Shown: positions 33,125-41,915, numbered from the stretch's first letter. The stretch: 64,000 nt of DNA from CAVOEB01 sp965249645 (GCA_965249645.1 CBDFML010000011.1:186001-250000), one strand, 5' to 3'. The notes: a model not told the origin generated them from the letters alone. Made by a program: numbers and translations.

Positions 33125-33883
33125 ATGCTGAAGCCCCGCATTATCCCCTGCCTCGACGTCCATGACGGCCGCGTCGTGAAGGGCGTGCAGTTCGTCGATC
33201 TGGTCGATGCCGGCGATCCGGTCGAGCAGGCGCGCATTTACGATACGCAAGGAGCCGACGAGCTGTGCTTCCTCGATATTACCGCCTCGTCCGACGAGCG
33301 AGCCACCATCATCGACGTGGTGCGCGGCACCGCCGAGGTCTGCTTCATGCCGCTTACCGTGGGCGGCGGCGTGCGCACCGTAGAAGACATCCGCACCCTC
33401 CTGCTCGCCGGCGCCGACAAGGTCTCGATCAACACCGCGGCGGTATCGCGCCCCGAGTTCGTGGCCGAGGCCGCGGAGCGCTTCGGTACCCAATGCATCA
33501 CCATCGCGGTCGACGCCAAGCGGACCGGACCGGGGCGCTTCGAGGTCTTCACTCATGGCGGGCGCAACGAAACCGGACTCGACGCGGTTCAATGGGCGTG
33601 CCGCATGGCGAGCCTGGGCGCCGGTGAGATCCTGCTTACCTCGATGGATCGCGACGGCACCCGGGAAGGCTTCGACCTCGAGCTTGTCCGCACCATCGCC
33701 GATTCCGTGCCCATTCCCGTGATCGCCTCGGGCGGGGTCGGCAGCCTCGACCATCTGGCCGACGGTATCGCCAAGGGCCATGCCTCCGCCGTGCTCGCAG
33801 CCTCGATCTTTCATTTCGGCGAGCACACCATCGCCGAGGCCAAGGCCCATATGAAATCCCGCGGCATCCCCGTGCGCCTCTAG
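33125..33883 (+). CDS. hisF: Imidazole glycerol phosphate synthase, cyclase subunit HisF
   Basis: A 252-residue (beta/alpha)8 cyclase that joins with HisH. The catalytic aspartates are D11 in IIPCLDVHDGRVVKG and one in EILLTSMDRDGTREGFD. Phosphate sites are VGGGVRTVEDIRTLL and IASGGVGSLDHLADG. The length is standard. It lies in the his operon with hisI 64 bp downstream. Confidence 0.97.
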   Translation: MLKPRIIPCLDVHDGRVVKGVQFVDLVDAGDPVEQARIYDTQGADELCFLDITASSDERATIIDVVRGTAEVCFMPLTVGGGVRTVEDIRTLLLAGADKVSINTAAVSRPEFVAEAAERFGTQCITIAVDAKRTGPGRFEVFTHGGRNETGLDAVQWACRMASLGAGEILLTSMDRDGTREGFDLELVRTIADSVPIPVIASGGVGSLDHLADGIAKGHASAVLAASIFHFGEHTIAEAKAHMKSRGIPVRL

Positions 33884-33947
33884 GCGCGCGCAGGGGCTGC
33901 GTGATATAGCTTCCGGCGAAACAATCCCGTTGCCCGAGGCGCACCCC

Positions 33948-34340
33948 ATGTCCGAGCTGTTCGACGCCATCACGTTCGATTCGAACGGTCTCGTCCCCGC
34001 GATCGCACAGAGCGCCGAGAGCGGCGAGGTGCTCATGGTCGCGTGGATGAACCGCGAGGCCGTCGAGGAGACCCTGGCGAGCGGGCGGGTGTGCTATTTC
34101 TCGCGTTCACGCGGCGCGTTGTGGCGCAAGGGCGAGCGTTCGGGTCAGACCCAGGCGCTGGTCGAAATGCGCATCGATTGCGACGGCGATGTCCTGCTGC
34201 TCCGGGTTGAACAGACCGGGGTCGCCTGTCACACGGGCCGGCGCTCGTGTTTTTTTCGCGCGGTGCGCAAGGACGGCGGGCTCGAGACCATCGCCGAGGT
34301 CGAGATCGATCCGGAGGAGCTCTATGGCACCGACAAGTGA
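33948..34340 (+). CDS. hisI: Phosphoribosyl-AMP cyclohydrolase
   Basis: A 130-residue monofunctional HisI, third step of histidine synthesis. Conserved blocks are VLMVAWMNREAVEETLASGR, YFSRSRGALWRKGERSGQTQ, and the metal-binding DCDGDVLLLRVEQTGVACHT with GRRSCFFRAV. The ATG at 33948 is used; a TTG 18 bp upstream is less likely. Its end overlaps the hisE start by 17 bp. Confidence 0.96.
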   Translation: MSELFDAITFDSNGLVPAIAQSAESGEVLMVAWMNREAVEETLASGRVCYFSRSRGALWRKGERSGQTQALVEMRIDCDGDVLLLRVEQTGVACHTGRRSCFFRAVRKDGGLETIAEVEIDPEELYGTDK

Positions 34341-34659
34341 CTTCGCCTTTCTCGACGAGCTTCTCGCTGTCATCGACGCGCGCAGGGGAGACGATCCGAA
34401 AACCTCCTATACCGCCAAGCTGTTTGGCAAGGGCACCGACAAGATCGCGCAGAAACTGGGTGAAGAGGCGGTCGAGCTCGCCCTTGCCGCGGCCAAGGGT
34501 GAGCGCGCCCGGACCGTGGCCGAAAGCGCCGATCTGCTCTACCACCTGCTCGTGCTCTGGGCGGACGCGGGAATCGCGCCCGCCGAGATCGCGGCAGAGC
34601 TGGAAAATCGCCGTTCCCAATCGGGTCTCGCGGAGAAGGCGAGCCGGCGGGACGGCTGA
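34324..34659 (+). CDS. hisE: Phosphoribosyl-ATP pyrophosphatase
   Basis: A 111-residue all-alpha MazG-like pyrophosphatase, second step of histidine synthesis. Typical blocks are SYTAKLFGKGTDKIAQKLGE, EAVELALAAAKG, and ESADLLYHLLVLWADAGI. It starts inside the end of hisI. HisI and HisE are separate here, as in most alphaproteobacteria, rather than fused as in enterics. Last his gene of the cluster. Confidence 0.95.
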   Translation: MAPTSDFAFLDELLAVIDARRGDDPKTSYTAKLFGKGTDKIAQKLGEEAVELALAAAKGERARTVAESADLLYHLLVLWADAGIAPAEIAAELENRRSQSGLAEKASRRDG

Positions 34660-34688
34660 GGCTGTAGCGGCAAGCGAACGGGGGCATC

Positions 34689-35057
34689 ATGGCCTACGAT
34701 TCCGATAACATCTTCGCGAAGATCCTGCGCGGCGAGATTCCCAACGACACCGTCTACGAAGACGACGAGGTCCTGGCCTTCCGCGACATCAACCCCCAGG
34801 CGCCGGTCCATGTGCTGGTGATCCCCAAGGGCGCTTACGTCTCGATCGACGATTTCGGGAGCGACGCAGCCCCCCAGGCGGTCGGCCGCTTCTTCGCAGC
34901 TGTTCGCGCCATTGCCCGCGAGCTTGGCCTCGCCGAGCCGGGCTACCGCGTCATCGCCAACATCGGCGGCGACGGCGGCCAGGAGGTGCCTCACTTTCAC
35001 GTCCATATCCTGGGCGGCCGGCCCTTGGGCCGTATGGTCGCGAAGCAGTCGAACTGA
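34689..35057 (+). CDS. HIT family (HinT-like) nucleotide-binding protein
   Basis: A 122-residue HIT protein of the HinT branch, which hydrolyses nucleoside phosphoramidates. The triad HFHVHILGG (H102, H104, H106) is intact, and the N-terminal block is NIFAKILRGEIPNDTVYEDD. It follows hisE by 29 bp with a GGGGGCATC site region. A HIT gene next to hisE is common in alphaproteobacteria. Confidence 0.94.
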   Translation: MAYDSDNIFAKILRGEIPNDTVYEDDEVLAFRDINPQAPVHVLVIPKGAYVSIDDFGSDAAPQAVGRFFAAVRAIARELGLAEPGYRVIANIGGDGGQEVPHFHVHILGGRPLGRMVAKQSN

Positions 35058-35071
35058 GCACGCCCCCACCC

Positions 35072-35998
35072 TTGCCCGACGCCGAGAAGGGCGCGGCACT
35101 CGGCATCGCTTTCGTGCTTGGCGCAGCAATGCTGCTCTCGTTCAAGGGCATCTTCATCAAACTCGCCTACGCGGAAGGGGTCGGCGTCGTCGCGCTGCTG
35201 TGGCTGCGCTTTGCCATCGCGCTGCCCTTTTTCTGGGCATTCGCGTTGTGGCGGCTCGGTCCCGAGGGCATTTTCCGCATCGAGCGCCGCGATTTTCTGG
35301 CCGCGCTGATCGGGGGCGGCGTGACGAGCTGGGGCGCTTGGATTGCGGACTTCACCGCGCTCTCGATGATCGACGTCAGCCTCTCGCGGATCATCCTGTT
35401 CAGCTTTCCGGCCTTCGTCCTGCTTTTCGATTCGCTCCGCCGCGGGCGCGCGCCCCCGCTTCGCCAATGGGCAGCGCTGATCCTGATCGAGGCCGGCGTG
35501 GTGCTTTCGCTCGGCGGCTTTGATGTCGCCTACATGGTAGCGAACCTCGAGGGCGCCGCCTGGGCGATGCTCTCGGGGTTGGTGTTTGCGGTCTACATCA
35601 TGATCAATCGGGAAACCACGACCCGCACCGGCTCGATCCGCTTCACCCTGTTCGCGGTCACCGGCGCCTGCGCCGTGCTCACGGTCCATTTTTTCGTTGC
35701 CCGCCCGGTCGCCGAGCTCGCCGTCAGCCCCATGGGTCTGCTCTGGGCGGGGATGATCGCGCTGTTCGCGACCCTGCTGCCCTATTTCATGTTTTCCGAA
35801 GGCATCCGCCGCGCGGGCGCGTCGCGCGCATCCCTGGTCAGTGCGCTGGGCTCGCCCGCGACCATCGCGCTCGCCTTTGTAATTCTGGGCGAGAGCATGG
35901 GGCCGATCCAGCTGATCGGCGGCGCCGTGGTCATCCTCGGAGTCGTCGCACTCGAGGCGCGCCGGCGCAAGCCCGCGATCAGCCCCGACACCGAGTGA
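35072..35998 (+). CDS. EamA/DMT family transporter
   Basis: A protein of up to 308 residues with about ten membrane segments in two EamA repeats (GIAFVLGAAMLLSFKGIFIK at the start; LVSALGSPATIALAFVILGE in the second repeat). DMT exporters move small metabolites or amino acids outward across the inner membrane; the substrate is unknown. The start is uncertain: TTG at 35072 gives the full first helix, while an ATG at 35129 would cut into it. It lies 14 bp after the HIT gene, so is likely co-transcribed. Confidence 0.88.
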   Translation: MPDAEKGAALGIAFVLGAAMLLSFKGIFIKLAYAEGVGVVALLWLRFAIALPFFWAFALWRLGPEGIFRIERRDFLAALIGGGVTSWGAWIADFTALSMIDVSLSRIILFSFPAFVLLFDSLRRGRAPPLRQWAALILIEAGVVLSLGGFDVAYMVANLEGAAWAMLSGLVFAVYIMINRETTTRTGSIRFTLFAVTGACAVLTVHFFVARPVAELAVSPMGLLWAGMIALFATLLPYFMFSEGIRRAGASRASLVSALGSPATIALAFVILGESMGPIQLIGGAVVILGVVALEARRRKPAISPDTE

Positions 35999-36076
35999 CC
36001 GCGCCCTCTGGCTTGCACAGACGCGACGCTGCGGGCACCATCGGCCCGCCGGACACCAGATAAGGGAGAACTCATC

Positions 36077-37432
36077 ATGGCCGCAACCCCGCTGATCGCC
36101 GCCACCGCCGCCAAGGCGCAGGACGCTCTGAAACGCCGCAAGGTCCGTTTCGTCCATGTCGGGCTGTTCGACTATGACGGCTGCTTTCGCGAGCGCCGCC
36201 TGCCGCTGGATCTGGCCAGACTCGCGTTCGACGGCAAGCTCGAATGGTGCAACAACGTGCGCGGCTGGGACAGCGCCGACGCCATGTGGGATCCGCGCAC
36301 AGTCGTGGGCGAGCCGGTCAGGATCGATCCCACCAGCGGGCGCGATTACGGCTTTGAAGAAGATGCGGCGCTCTATGTCGCCGACTATATCGGTGTCTCG
36401 GCCGAGGTTTCGCCGCGCAACCTGCTGGCAGCCCAGATCGCAAAGGCCGACGCCATGGGTTACGCGGTCAAGGCCGCGTTCGAGTGCGAGCTGTTCATCC
36501 TCGACGAGACGGCGGCGACGTTGCGCGAGAAGAACTTCGACAATCTCGATTTCTTCGCCGTTGATAATCGCTGCTGGGACGCCATGCCCGCGGCCGAAAA
36601 TGCCGGCTTCATTGCCGATCTCGACGCCGCCATGGCGGACATGGACATCCCGATTTACGCCTTCGGGCTCGAGCTCGGCCCGGGTTGCTATGAGGCGACG
36701 CTGCGCGCGCGCGCCGCCATGCGCGCCGCCGACGATGCCGCACTGTTCAAGGTTTTCACCAAGGCGTTTTGCCATCGGCACGGCCTGACCGCCTCGTTCA
36801 TGGCCCAGATGGACGCCTCCGTCGCGGGTCTCTCGGGCCATATCCATCTCTCGCTCAGCGACAAGAAGAGCGGCAAGCCCGTCTTCTTCGACAAGCGCAA
36901 GCCCGACAATGTGAGCGTTGCGATGCGCCATTTCACCGGCGGCATGCTCGCTCACATGGCCGAACACACGGCGCTTTCGGCCCACACGGTCAACGCCTAC
37001 CGGCGTCTCGTGCCGGGCAACTGGTCGCCGCGTACGCCGACCTGGGGGATGGGCAACTATTCCGTCGCGGTCCGCGCCATCGCAGCCCAAGCCGACACCG
37101 CGCGTCTCGAATTCCGCGTGCCCGCGTCCGACACCAACCCCCATCTCGCCATGGCCCAGATGCTGGCCACGGGCCTGTGGGGCATCGAAAACAAGACCGA
37201 GCCGCCCAAGCCCGTAGACGGCGACGCCCGCGGGCTCAAGTTTGCGCGCAAGAAGGCGTTGCCGCGCAACCTGCTCGACGCGGCCGAACGGCTGCTCGCC
37301 TCGAAATCGGCGCGCGCGCTCTACGGCGACGCCTTCGTCGAGCAGTTCGGCACCTCGCGGCTTAACGAATATACCGTCTGCAGTCGCCAGGTCGGCGCCT
37401 TCGAGCGCGGCCGCTATATGGATGTGGTGTAA
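36077..37432 (+). CDS. Glutamine synthetase family protein (gamma-glutamyl ligase type)
   Basis: A 451-residue glutamine-synthetase fold protein. The N-terminal beta-grasp contains VRFVHVGLFDYDGCFRERRL. The catalytic domain shows AAFECELFILDE, SGHIHLSLSDKKSGKPVFF and NAYRRLVPGNWSPRTPTWGM. The adenylylation-site tyrosine region of GlnA-I is not evident, so it is more likely a PuuA-like or other gamma-glutamyl-amine ligase than the main GlnA. The ATG at 36077 has AAGGGAGA upstream. It stands alone, 78 bp after the DMT gene. Confidence 0.88.
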   Translation: MAATPLIAATAAKAQDALKRRKVRFVHVGLFDYDGCFRERRLPLDLARLAFDGKLEWCNNVRGWDSADAMWDPRTVVGEPVRIDPTSGRDYGFEEDAALYVADYIGVSAEVSPRNLLAAQIAKADAMGYAVKAAFECELFILDETAATLREKNFDNLDFFAVDNRCWDAMPAAENAGFIADLDAAMADMDIPIYAFGLELGPGCYEATLRARAAMRAADDAALFKVFTKAFCHRHGLTASFMAQMDASVAGLSGHIHLSLSDKKSGKPVFFDKRKPDNVSVAMRHFTGGMLAHMAEHTALSAHTVNAYRRLVPGNWSPRTPTWGMGNYSVAVRAIAAQADTARLEFRVPASDTNPHLAMAQMLATGLWGIENKTEPPKPVDGDARGLKFARKKALPRNLLDAAERLLASKSARALYGDAFVEQFGTSRLNEYTVCSRQVGAFERGRYMDVV

Positions 37433-37490
37433 GAGAGGGCGTTAGTCCGCCGTGCTCGCTCCGGCTCGGCACGCCAATTCGGCGGGAAGC

Positions 37491-37706
37491 TTAGCGCCCG
37501 TTGCGCAGGCAGCTCCAGCGTCCGGCGAGCACCTTGGCGACGGCATCCCAATTCATTTGAGCCTCGGGGCGCTGCCCCATCACCTGCTGGTAGAGATCTT
37601 CGGGTCTCGCGCCGTTGCGGTGCCAGGCCAGGCATTCTTCGATGGCGACGCTCTCGGCCTCGATGGCGAATTCGAACGCGGTGAACTGCGGGTTTTCGCA
37701 ATGCAT
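37491..37706 (-). CDS. Small conserved-looking hypothetical protein
   Basis: A 71-residue protein starting MHCENPQFTAFEFAIEAESV, then AIEECLAWHRNGARPEDLYQ, and ending RWSCLRNGR. I do not recognise the family. It has three cysteines, no membrane segment, and an amphipathic helical look. The ATG at 37706 has a GGAGAG site at good spacing and the codon use matches neighbours, so it is probably real. It is convergent with the glutamine-synthetase-like gene. Confidence 0.6.
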   Translation of the reverse strand: MHCENPQFTAFEFAIEAESVAIEECLAWHRNGARPEDLYQQVMGQRPEAQMNWDAVAKVLAGRWSCLRNGR

Positions 37707-37950
37707 GGCTCGTCTCTCCGTATGCCGGCCCGTGGTGGGTACGCTTTGTTGCCGCTCCATCATGGAAACAATATTACATAGCCCCCGATGCGGGACTGTG
37801 ACGGGCGGCACCCGGTAGGGGACTATTCTCTCCCCTATTTGGTGAAAATTTCCTGAACAACCGCTGTATCTGGTTCTCTTTGTATTGAGGGGCTGCATAA
37901 GCCCGCGCCCGCGCCCGCCGCGGCCGAGGCCTTCAAAATTTTGCTTGGGG

Positions 37951-37993
37951 GGCCGCCGCTTATGCGGCGTGAGCCTGCGTGGCGCCTGAACGC
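37951..37993 (-). repeat. 43-nt post-gene repeat, copy 1
   Basis: 41 of 43 positions match copy 2 (62824-62866), and about 37 of 43 match copy 3 (41787-41829, other strand). In the sense of the upstream gene (CPBP protease, minus) it comes right after a stem-loop. It contains an internal stem CGCCGC-ataa-GCGGCG. Confidence 0.8.
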
Positions 37994-38023
37994 CGCTTGG
38001 CTTTAATGCGCAAAGCCAAGCGG
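37993..38023 (-). terminator. Perfect 12-bp stem-loop after the CPBP protease gene
   Basis: Arms CCGCTTGGCTTT and AAAGCCAAGCGG with a 7-nt loop, beginning 8 nt past the protease stop codon. It leads straight into repeat copy 1. There is no U-run, so it is either a Rho-assisted 3' end or an RNA-stabilising structure. Confidence 0.6.
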
Positions 38024-38031
38024 ATAAGGCC

Positions 38032-38679
38032 CTAGAGAAAGACGATCAGGTTGATCAGGTAGTGGATCACGATGACGAGCAGCAGCGAGCGCTGCCACAT
38101 GTAGATTACCGTCAGCACGGCGCCGAGCACGAAGGTCTCGCCCAGCGCGCCCAGCCCGCCGGCCCAATGCATCGCGGCAAAGAGCGTCGTCGAGACGAGC
38201 AGCACGCCGATCGGCGGCAGGCCGAAGCGCTCAAGCACGCGCACCGCGACACGCCGGCACAGCAACTCTTCGGACACAGCCACCAGCAACAGCCCGCCTG
38301 TCAGGTCGAAAATATAAAGCCAGTAGGGGCCCGGATCGGGGTAGGCGAACAGCGCCCAGCCCGGCGCCAGATCGTGGAGCGCACCGAAAAGATAGCCGTC
38401 GGTCAACAGCGAGATGCCGACCCCCGCCCCGATAAGCAACGGCGCCAGCCACAGGGTCAGTGTCCGGCGCTCGCCGGGCGCCGCCAGCGCACGCAGTGCC
38501 GGGATCGCAAACAGCAGCCCGATCCCCAGCACCTGACTGAGGTAATCGGCGAGATAGACCGGCCAGCCGGCCTCGCCGGCGGCAAGCGAGATGAACAGGA
38601 AATCGTTGAACCAATACGGCGCAAAGCCAAGCGCGAGAAGCGCCGCCAGCATCATGGGGCTAACCCCTGCACGTGACAT
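38032..38679 (-). CDS. CPBP family intramembrane glutamic protease (CAAX protease-like)
   Basis: A 215-residue polytopic membrane protein with about six to seven helices. CPBP/Abi motifs: SEELLCRRVAV (EE...R, motif 1), FAAMHWAGGLG (motif 2 histidine) and HYLINLIVFL (motif 4). Substrates of bacterial members are mostly unknown. The ATG at 38679 is preceded by GGGAGG about 11 bp away. It is downstream of comM on the same strand. Confidence 0.88.
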   Translation of the reverse strand: MSRAGVSPMMLAALLALGFAPYWFNDFLFISLAAGEAGWPVYLADYLSQVLGIGLLFAIPALRALAAPGERRTLTLWLAPLLIGAGVGISLLTDGYLFGALHDLAPGWALFAYPDPGPYWLYIFDLTGGLLLVAVSEELLCRRVAVRVLERFGLPPIGVLLVSTTLFAAMHWAGGLGALGETFVLGAVLTVIYMWQRSLLLVIVIHYLINLIVFL

Positions 38680-38695
38680 TGCCCGCAGCACCTCC

Positions 38696-40231
38696 CTAGC
38701 GCTTCGGCGCGATGCGCCGATACGATAGCGCCTCGCCCACATGGATTCTCGAGACCCCGTCCGCACCCTCCAGGTCGGCGAGCGTACGCGCGACGCGCAA
38801 GACCCGGTGATAGCCCCGGGCCGACAGGCCCATCTTTTCCACCGCTTTGCCCAGCATAGCGCGGCCCGCCTCGTCGGGCGCCGCCACCTTTTCAAGCAAT
38901 TTGCCGTCGGCCTGGGCGTTGGTGCGAATGACCGTCGCGCCGGATTGCTCGGCGTCGGTCAGGCCCGCATAGCGGGCGCCCTGAACCGCCCGCGCGGCGG
39001 CGACCCGGGCGGCCACTTGTGCCGAGTTCTCGGCGGGCGGCGGCAGGGAGAGGTCGGCGGCGCTCACTTCGGGGACCTCGACGTGGAGGTCGATGCGGTC
39101 GAACAGCGGCCCCGAGATCTTCGCCTGATAGTCCGCCGCGCAGCGCGGCGCGCGCGAGCACGCCCGTGCCGGATCGTCGAGATAGCCGCAGCGGCACGGG
39201 TTCATTGCGGCGATGAGCTGAACCCGCGCAGGGTAGTTCACATGGGCGTTGGCGCGCGCCACCATGACCGCCCCGGTCTCCAGCGGCTGGCGCAGCGAAT
39301 CGAGCACGCCGCGACCGAATTCCGGCAGCTCGTCGAGGAACAGCACGCCGAGATGGGCAAGCGAAACCTCGCCCGGCTTCGCGCGCAAGCCCCCGCCCAC
39401 CAGTGCCGCCATCGAGGCCGAGTGGTGCGGGTCGCGAAACGGACGCGCCCGGGTTAGCCGGCCGCCCGCGAGCTGGCCCGCGACGGAAGCGACCATGCTC
39501 ACCTCCAGCGCTTCCGACGCGTCGAGCGGCGGCAGGATGCCGGGCAGGCGCTGGGCCAGCATCGACTTGCCCGCACCCGGCGGGCCGATCATCAGCAGGT
39601 TGTGACCGCCCGCGGCGGCAACCTCGAGCGCCCGCTTCGCCGTCTCCTGGCCCTTGATATCGGCGAGATCGGGATAGGCCGCGTCACTCTCGGCCAGTGC
39701 TGCGTCCGGGGGGGTGAGCACCTGGCTGCCCTTGAAATGGTTGACCAGCGAAATCAGCCCGGCAGGGGCCAGCACCTCGGCGCCGCCCGCCCACGCCGCC
39801 TCGCCGCCGTTGTCTCTGGGGCAGATGATCCCGAGCCCCGCCGCGTGCGCCCCGATGGCAGCCGGCAGCACGCCCGCGACGGCGATCAGGCGGCCGTCGA
39901 GCGCGAGCTCGCCCAGCGCCGCCAGGCCGGCAAGCGCATCCTCGGGGATCACGTTCATGGCCATGAGCAGGCCCAGCGCAACGGGCAGGTCGAAATGGCT
40001 GCCTTCCTTGGCGAGGTCGGCGGGCGCAAGATTGACGGTGATGCGCTTGGGCGGGAACGCGAGCCCCATGGTGCCAATCGTGGCACGCACCCGCTCGCGG
40101 CTTTCGGCCACCGCCTTGTCGGGCAGGCCGACGATCGTAAAGGCGGGCAGGCCCGACGCGATCTGGACCTGCACGTCGACGGGCACGACGTCGATGCCCT
40201 GGAAGGCGAAGCTGTTGATCCGGGCGACCAT
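38696..40231 (-). CDS. comM: YifB/ComM-family Mg-chelatase-like AAA ATPase
   Basis: A 511-residue AAA+ protein. The N-terminal Lon-like ChlI domain is RINSFAFQGIDVVPVDVQVQ, then PKRITVNLAPADLAKEGSHF. Walker A is GPPGAGKS near 218-225, and Walker B is around GVLFLDELPEFGRG. A zinc-like cysteine set is in MNPCRCGYLDDPARACSRAP. ComM/RadM is a hexameric helicase promoting branch migration during natural transformation. The length is standard. It runs toward the CPBP gene with a 16-bp gap. Confidence 0.95.
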   Translation of the reverse strand: MVARINSFAFQGIDVVPVDVQVQIASGLPAFTIVGLPDKAVAESRERVRATIGTMGLAFPPKRITVNLAPADLAKEGSHFDLPVALGLLMAMNVIPEDALAGLAALGELALDGRLIAVAGVLPAAIGAHAAGLGIICPRDNGGEAAWAGGAEVLAPAGLISLVNHFKGSQVLTPPDAALAESDAAYPDLADIKGQETAKRALEVAAAGGHNLLMIGPPGAGKSMLAQRLPGILPPLDASEALEVSMVASVAGQLAGGRLTRARPFRDPHHSASMAALVGGGLRAKPGEVSLAHLGVLFLDELPEFGRGVLDSLRQPLETGAVMVARANAHVNYPARVQLIAAMNPCRCGYLDDPARACSRAPRCAADYQAKISGPLFDRIDLHVEVPEVSAADLSLPPPAENSAQVAARVAAARAVQGARYAGLTDAEQSGATVIRTNAQADGKLLEKVAAPDEAGRAMLGKAVEKMGLSARGYHRVLRVARTLADLEGADGVSRIHVGEALSYRRIAPKR

Positions 40232-40270
40232 GGGCGAAGTGTAAAGGGCGCGCGCCGCGCACGCGAGAAT

Positions 40271-40600
40271 CTAATCAACGATAAACAACTTCGCCCCGCC
40301 CTCGGTCACCGAGCGGTGCGCCCGGGTGTCGTCGGCTACCTGATAGCTCTGGCCGGGCTTGAGCGTCACTGCGCCGCCATCCTCGAACTCGGTGACCAGC
40401 TCGCCGTTGAGGATCAGCAGGATATGGCCCTTGTTGCACCAGTGATCGGCGAGGTAGCCCGGCGAATACTCAACCATGCGCACGCGCAGCTCGCCGAACT
40501 GTTGAGTTCGCCAATACGCCACGCCGGTCTCGCCGGGATGCTCCGTCGGCTCAACGCTCGACCAGTCGGTCGTTCCGAACGGGATGTCGGTCATTTTCAT
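40271..40600 (-). CDS. DHCW-motif cupin protein
   Basis: A 109-residue single-domain cupin. The characteristic stretch is YSPGYLADHWCNKGHILLIL, naming the DHCW-motif group, followed by VTLKPGQSYQVADDTRAHRS. The metal site is probably formed by these histidines. The reaction is unknown. It sits between comM (same strand) and the divergent acetamidase gene. Confidence 0.88.
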   Translation of the reverse strand: MKMTDIPFGTTDWSSVEPTEHPGETGVAYWRTQQFGELRVRMVEYSPGYLADHWCNKGHILLILNGELVTEFEDGGAVTLKPGQSYQVADDTRAHRSVTEGGAKLFIVD

Positions 40601-40752
40601 GGCGCATTCCTCCCCTGTTTTGCTACCGCCCCAGTCTAGAGCGCACCCCCGCCTCGCGCCAAATGGCTTTTTCGGGCCCAAGGGCCCCCGCGGGGGCTTG
40701 GCGATGGCGTGCCCCCGGCCGATACTGGGGTGAACAGCGAGGGGAGGCACTC

Positions 40753-41760
40753 ATGACATCGGGCATGACATCGGACTGGCTCGGCTCATCGATCATGGCC
40801 ACGCGGGGTGTGGCCAAGGGCGCCGTGGGTGCGACCCACGAGCTGACGGAGGAAAAGCAGGGCACCTATCACTACACCATGGGGCCTTATTCCGAACCGG
40901 TGCTTGAGATCGCGCCCGGCGACCGGGTCGTCGTCGAAACGCGGGACGCCTTCGAGGGCAAGATCACCTCGGAAGCGGACATGCCCTCGGACGTGCTCGA
41001 GATGCCATACGTCAATCCCCAGAACGGGCCAATCCTGGTCACGGGCGCGGAGAAGGGCGACGCGCTCGCGGTCCATATCGAGACCATGAAGCCCCGGGGC
41101 GAAAACCCGTCGGGCACCTGCGCCATGATCACCGAGTTCGGTGCGCTCACGGGCACCGCCTATACCGCGCTGCTCAACGATCCCTTGCCCGAAAAAGTGC
41201 GCAAAATCCCCCTCGACGAGGAGAACGTCTATTGGAGCGAGCGGGTCACGCTGGCCTACAACCCCCATATCGGCACACTGTCCTGCTCGCCCGAGATCGA
41301 TTCCATCAACTCGCTGACCCCCGATTACCACGGCGGCAACATGGACCTGCCCGACATGGGGCCGGGCAGCGTGACCTACCTGCCGGTCAATTCGCCCGGC
41401 GCGCGGCTCTTCATCGGCGACGCCCACGCCTGCCAGGGCGACGGCGAGGTCTGCGGCACGGCGGTGGAATATCCCTCGCTCACCACTCTGCGGATCGATC
41501 TCGTGAAGGGCTGGACGATTCCCTGGCCGCGCCTCGAGCGCGAGGATTTCATCATGGCGATCGGCAGCGCGCGCCCGCTCGAAGACGCGACCCGGATCGC
41601 GTACCGCGAGCTGATCCGCTGGATGGAGGCGGATTACGGCTTCGACAAGTGGGACGCCTACATGATGCTGAGCCAGTGCGGCCGCGTCCGCCTCGGCAAC
41701 TTCGTCGACCCGAAATACACCGTCGGCGCCGGGATCAAGAGAAAATTCCTCGCCGAGTAG
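40753..41760 (+). CDS. Acetamidase/formamidase family protein
   Basis: A 335-residue FmdA/AmdA-type amidase that would release ammonia from acetamide or formamide. Family blocks are EPVLEIAPGDRVVVETRDAF, LPVNSPGARLFIGDAHACQG, DGEVCGTAVE, and YMMLSQCGRVRLGNFVDPKY. The ATG at 40753 has GGGGAGG upstream. It is monocistronic and is followed by a hairpin and repeat copy 3. Confidence 0.93.
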   Translation: MTSGMTSDWLGSSIMATRGVAKGAVGATHELTEEKQGTYHYTMGPYSEPVLEIAPGDRVVVETRDAFEGKITSEADMPSDVLEMPYVNPQNGPILVTGAEKGDALAVHIETMKPRGENPSGTCAMITEFGALTGTAYTALLNDPLPEKVRKIPLDEENVYWSERVTLAYNPHIGTLSCSPEIDSINSLTPDYHGGNMDLPDMGPGSVTYLPVNSPGARLFIGDAHACQGDGEVCGTAVEYPSLTTLRIDLVKGWTIPWPRLEREDFIMAIGSARPLEDATRIAYRELIRWMEADYGFDKWDAYMMLSQCGRVRLGNFVDPKYTVGAGIKRKFLAE

Positions 41761-41771
41761 GCGCGCACGCC

Positions 41772-41791
41772 AGCGCGATTTTTGACGCGCT
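41772..41791 (+). terminator. Stem-loop after the acetamidase gene
   Basis: Perfect 6-bp stem AGCGCG/CGCGCT with an 8-nt loop containing five T, starting 11 nt past the stop codon and overlapping the first bases of repeat copy 3. Same placement as the stem-loops at copies 1 and 2 but different sequence. Confidence 0.55.
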
Positions 41792-41829
41792 CAGGCGCCG
41801 CGCAGGCTCGCGCCACATGGGCGGCGGCC
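41787..41829 (+). repeat. 43-nt post-gene repeat, copy 3
   Basis: About 37 of 43 positions match copies 1 and 2. It lies on the plus strand after a plus-strand gene, so it keeps the same orientation relative to the upstream gene as the other copies. Confidence 0.75.
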
Positions 41830-41915
41830 CGCGGTCGCGGGCTTAGCGTATCCAGAACCCCGTCGGCGGCCGAATGCCGGCTCGCTTCATTAATTAAAGC
41901 GAACCGGCTCGCGCG

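Larger units (their letters stand above)
37707..38031. other. Intergenic region with hairpins and repeat copy 1
   Basis: 325 bp between the small hypothetical gene and the CPBP protease gene. It holds a 7-bp hairpin TAGGGGA/TCCCCTA (37816-37837), an unstructured AT-richer block (37840-37885), the 43-nt repeat (37951-37993) and a perfect 12-bp hairpin (37993-38023). No gene is seen. Confidence 0.6.

Noticed and set aside
34997..37144. A 715-codon open frame opposite the HIT, DMT and glutamine-synthetase-like genes
   Set aside because: It spans several real genes and a spacer on the other strand, and its composition (His, Arg, Gly, Glu rich) is typical of antisense noise.
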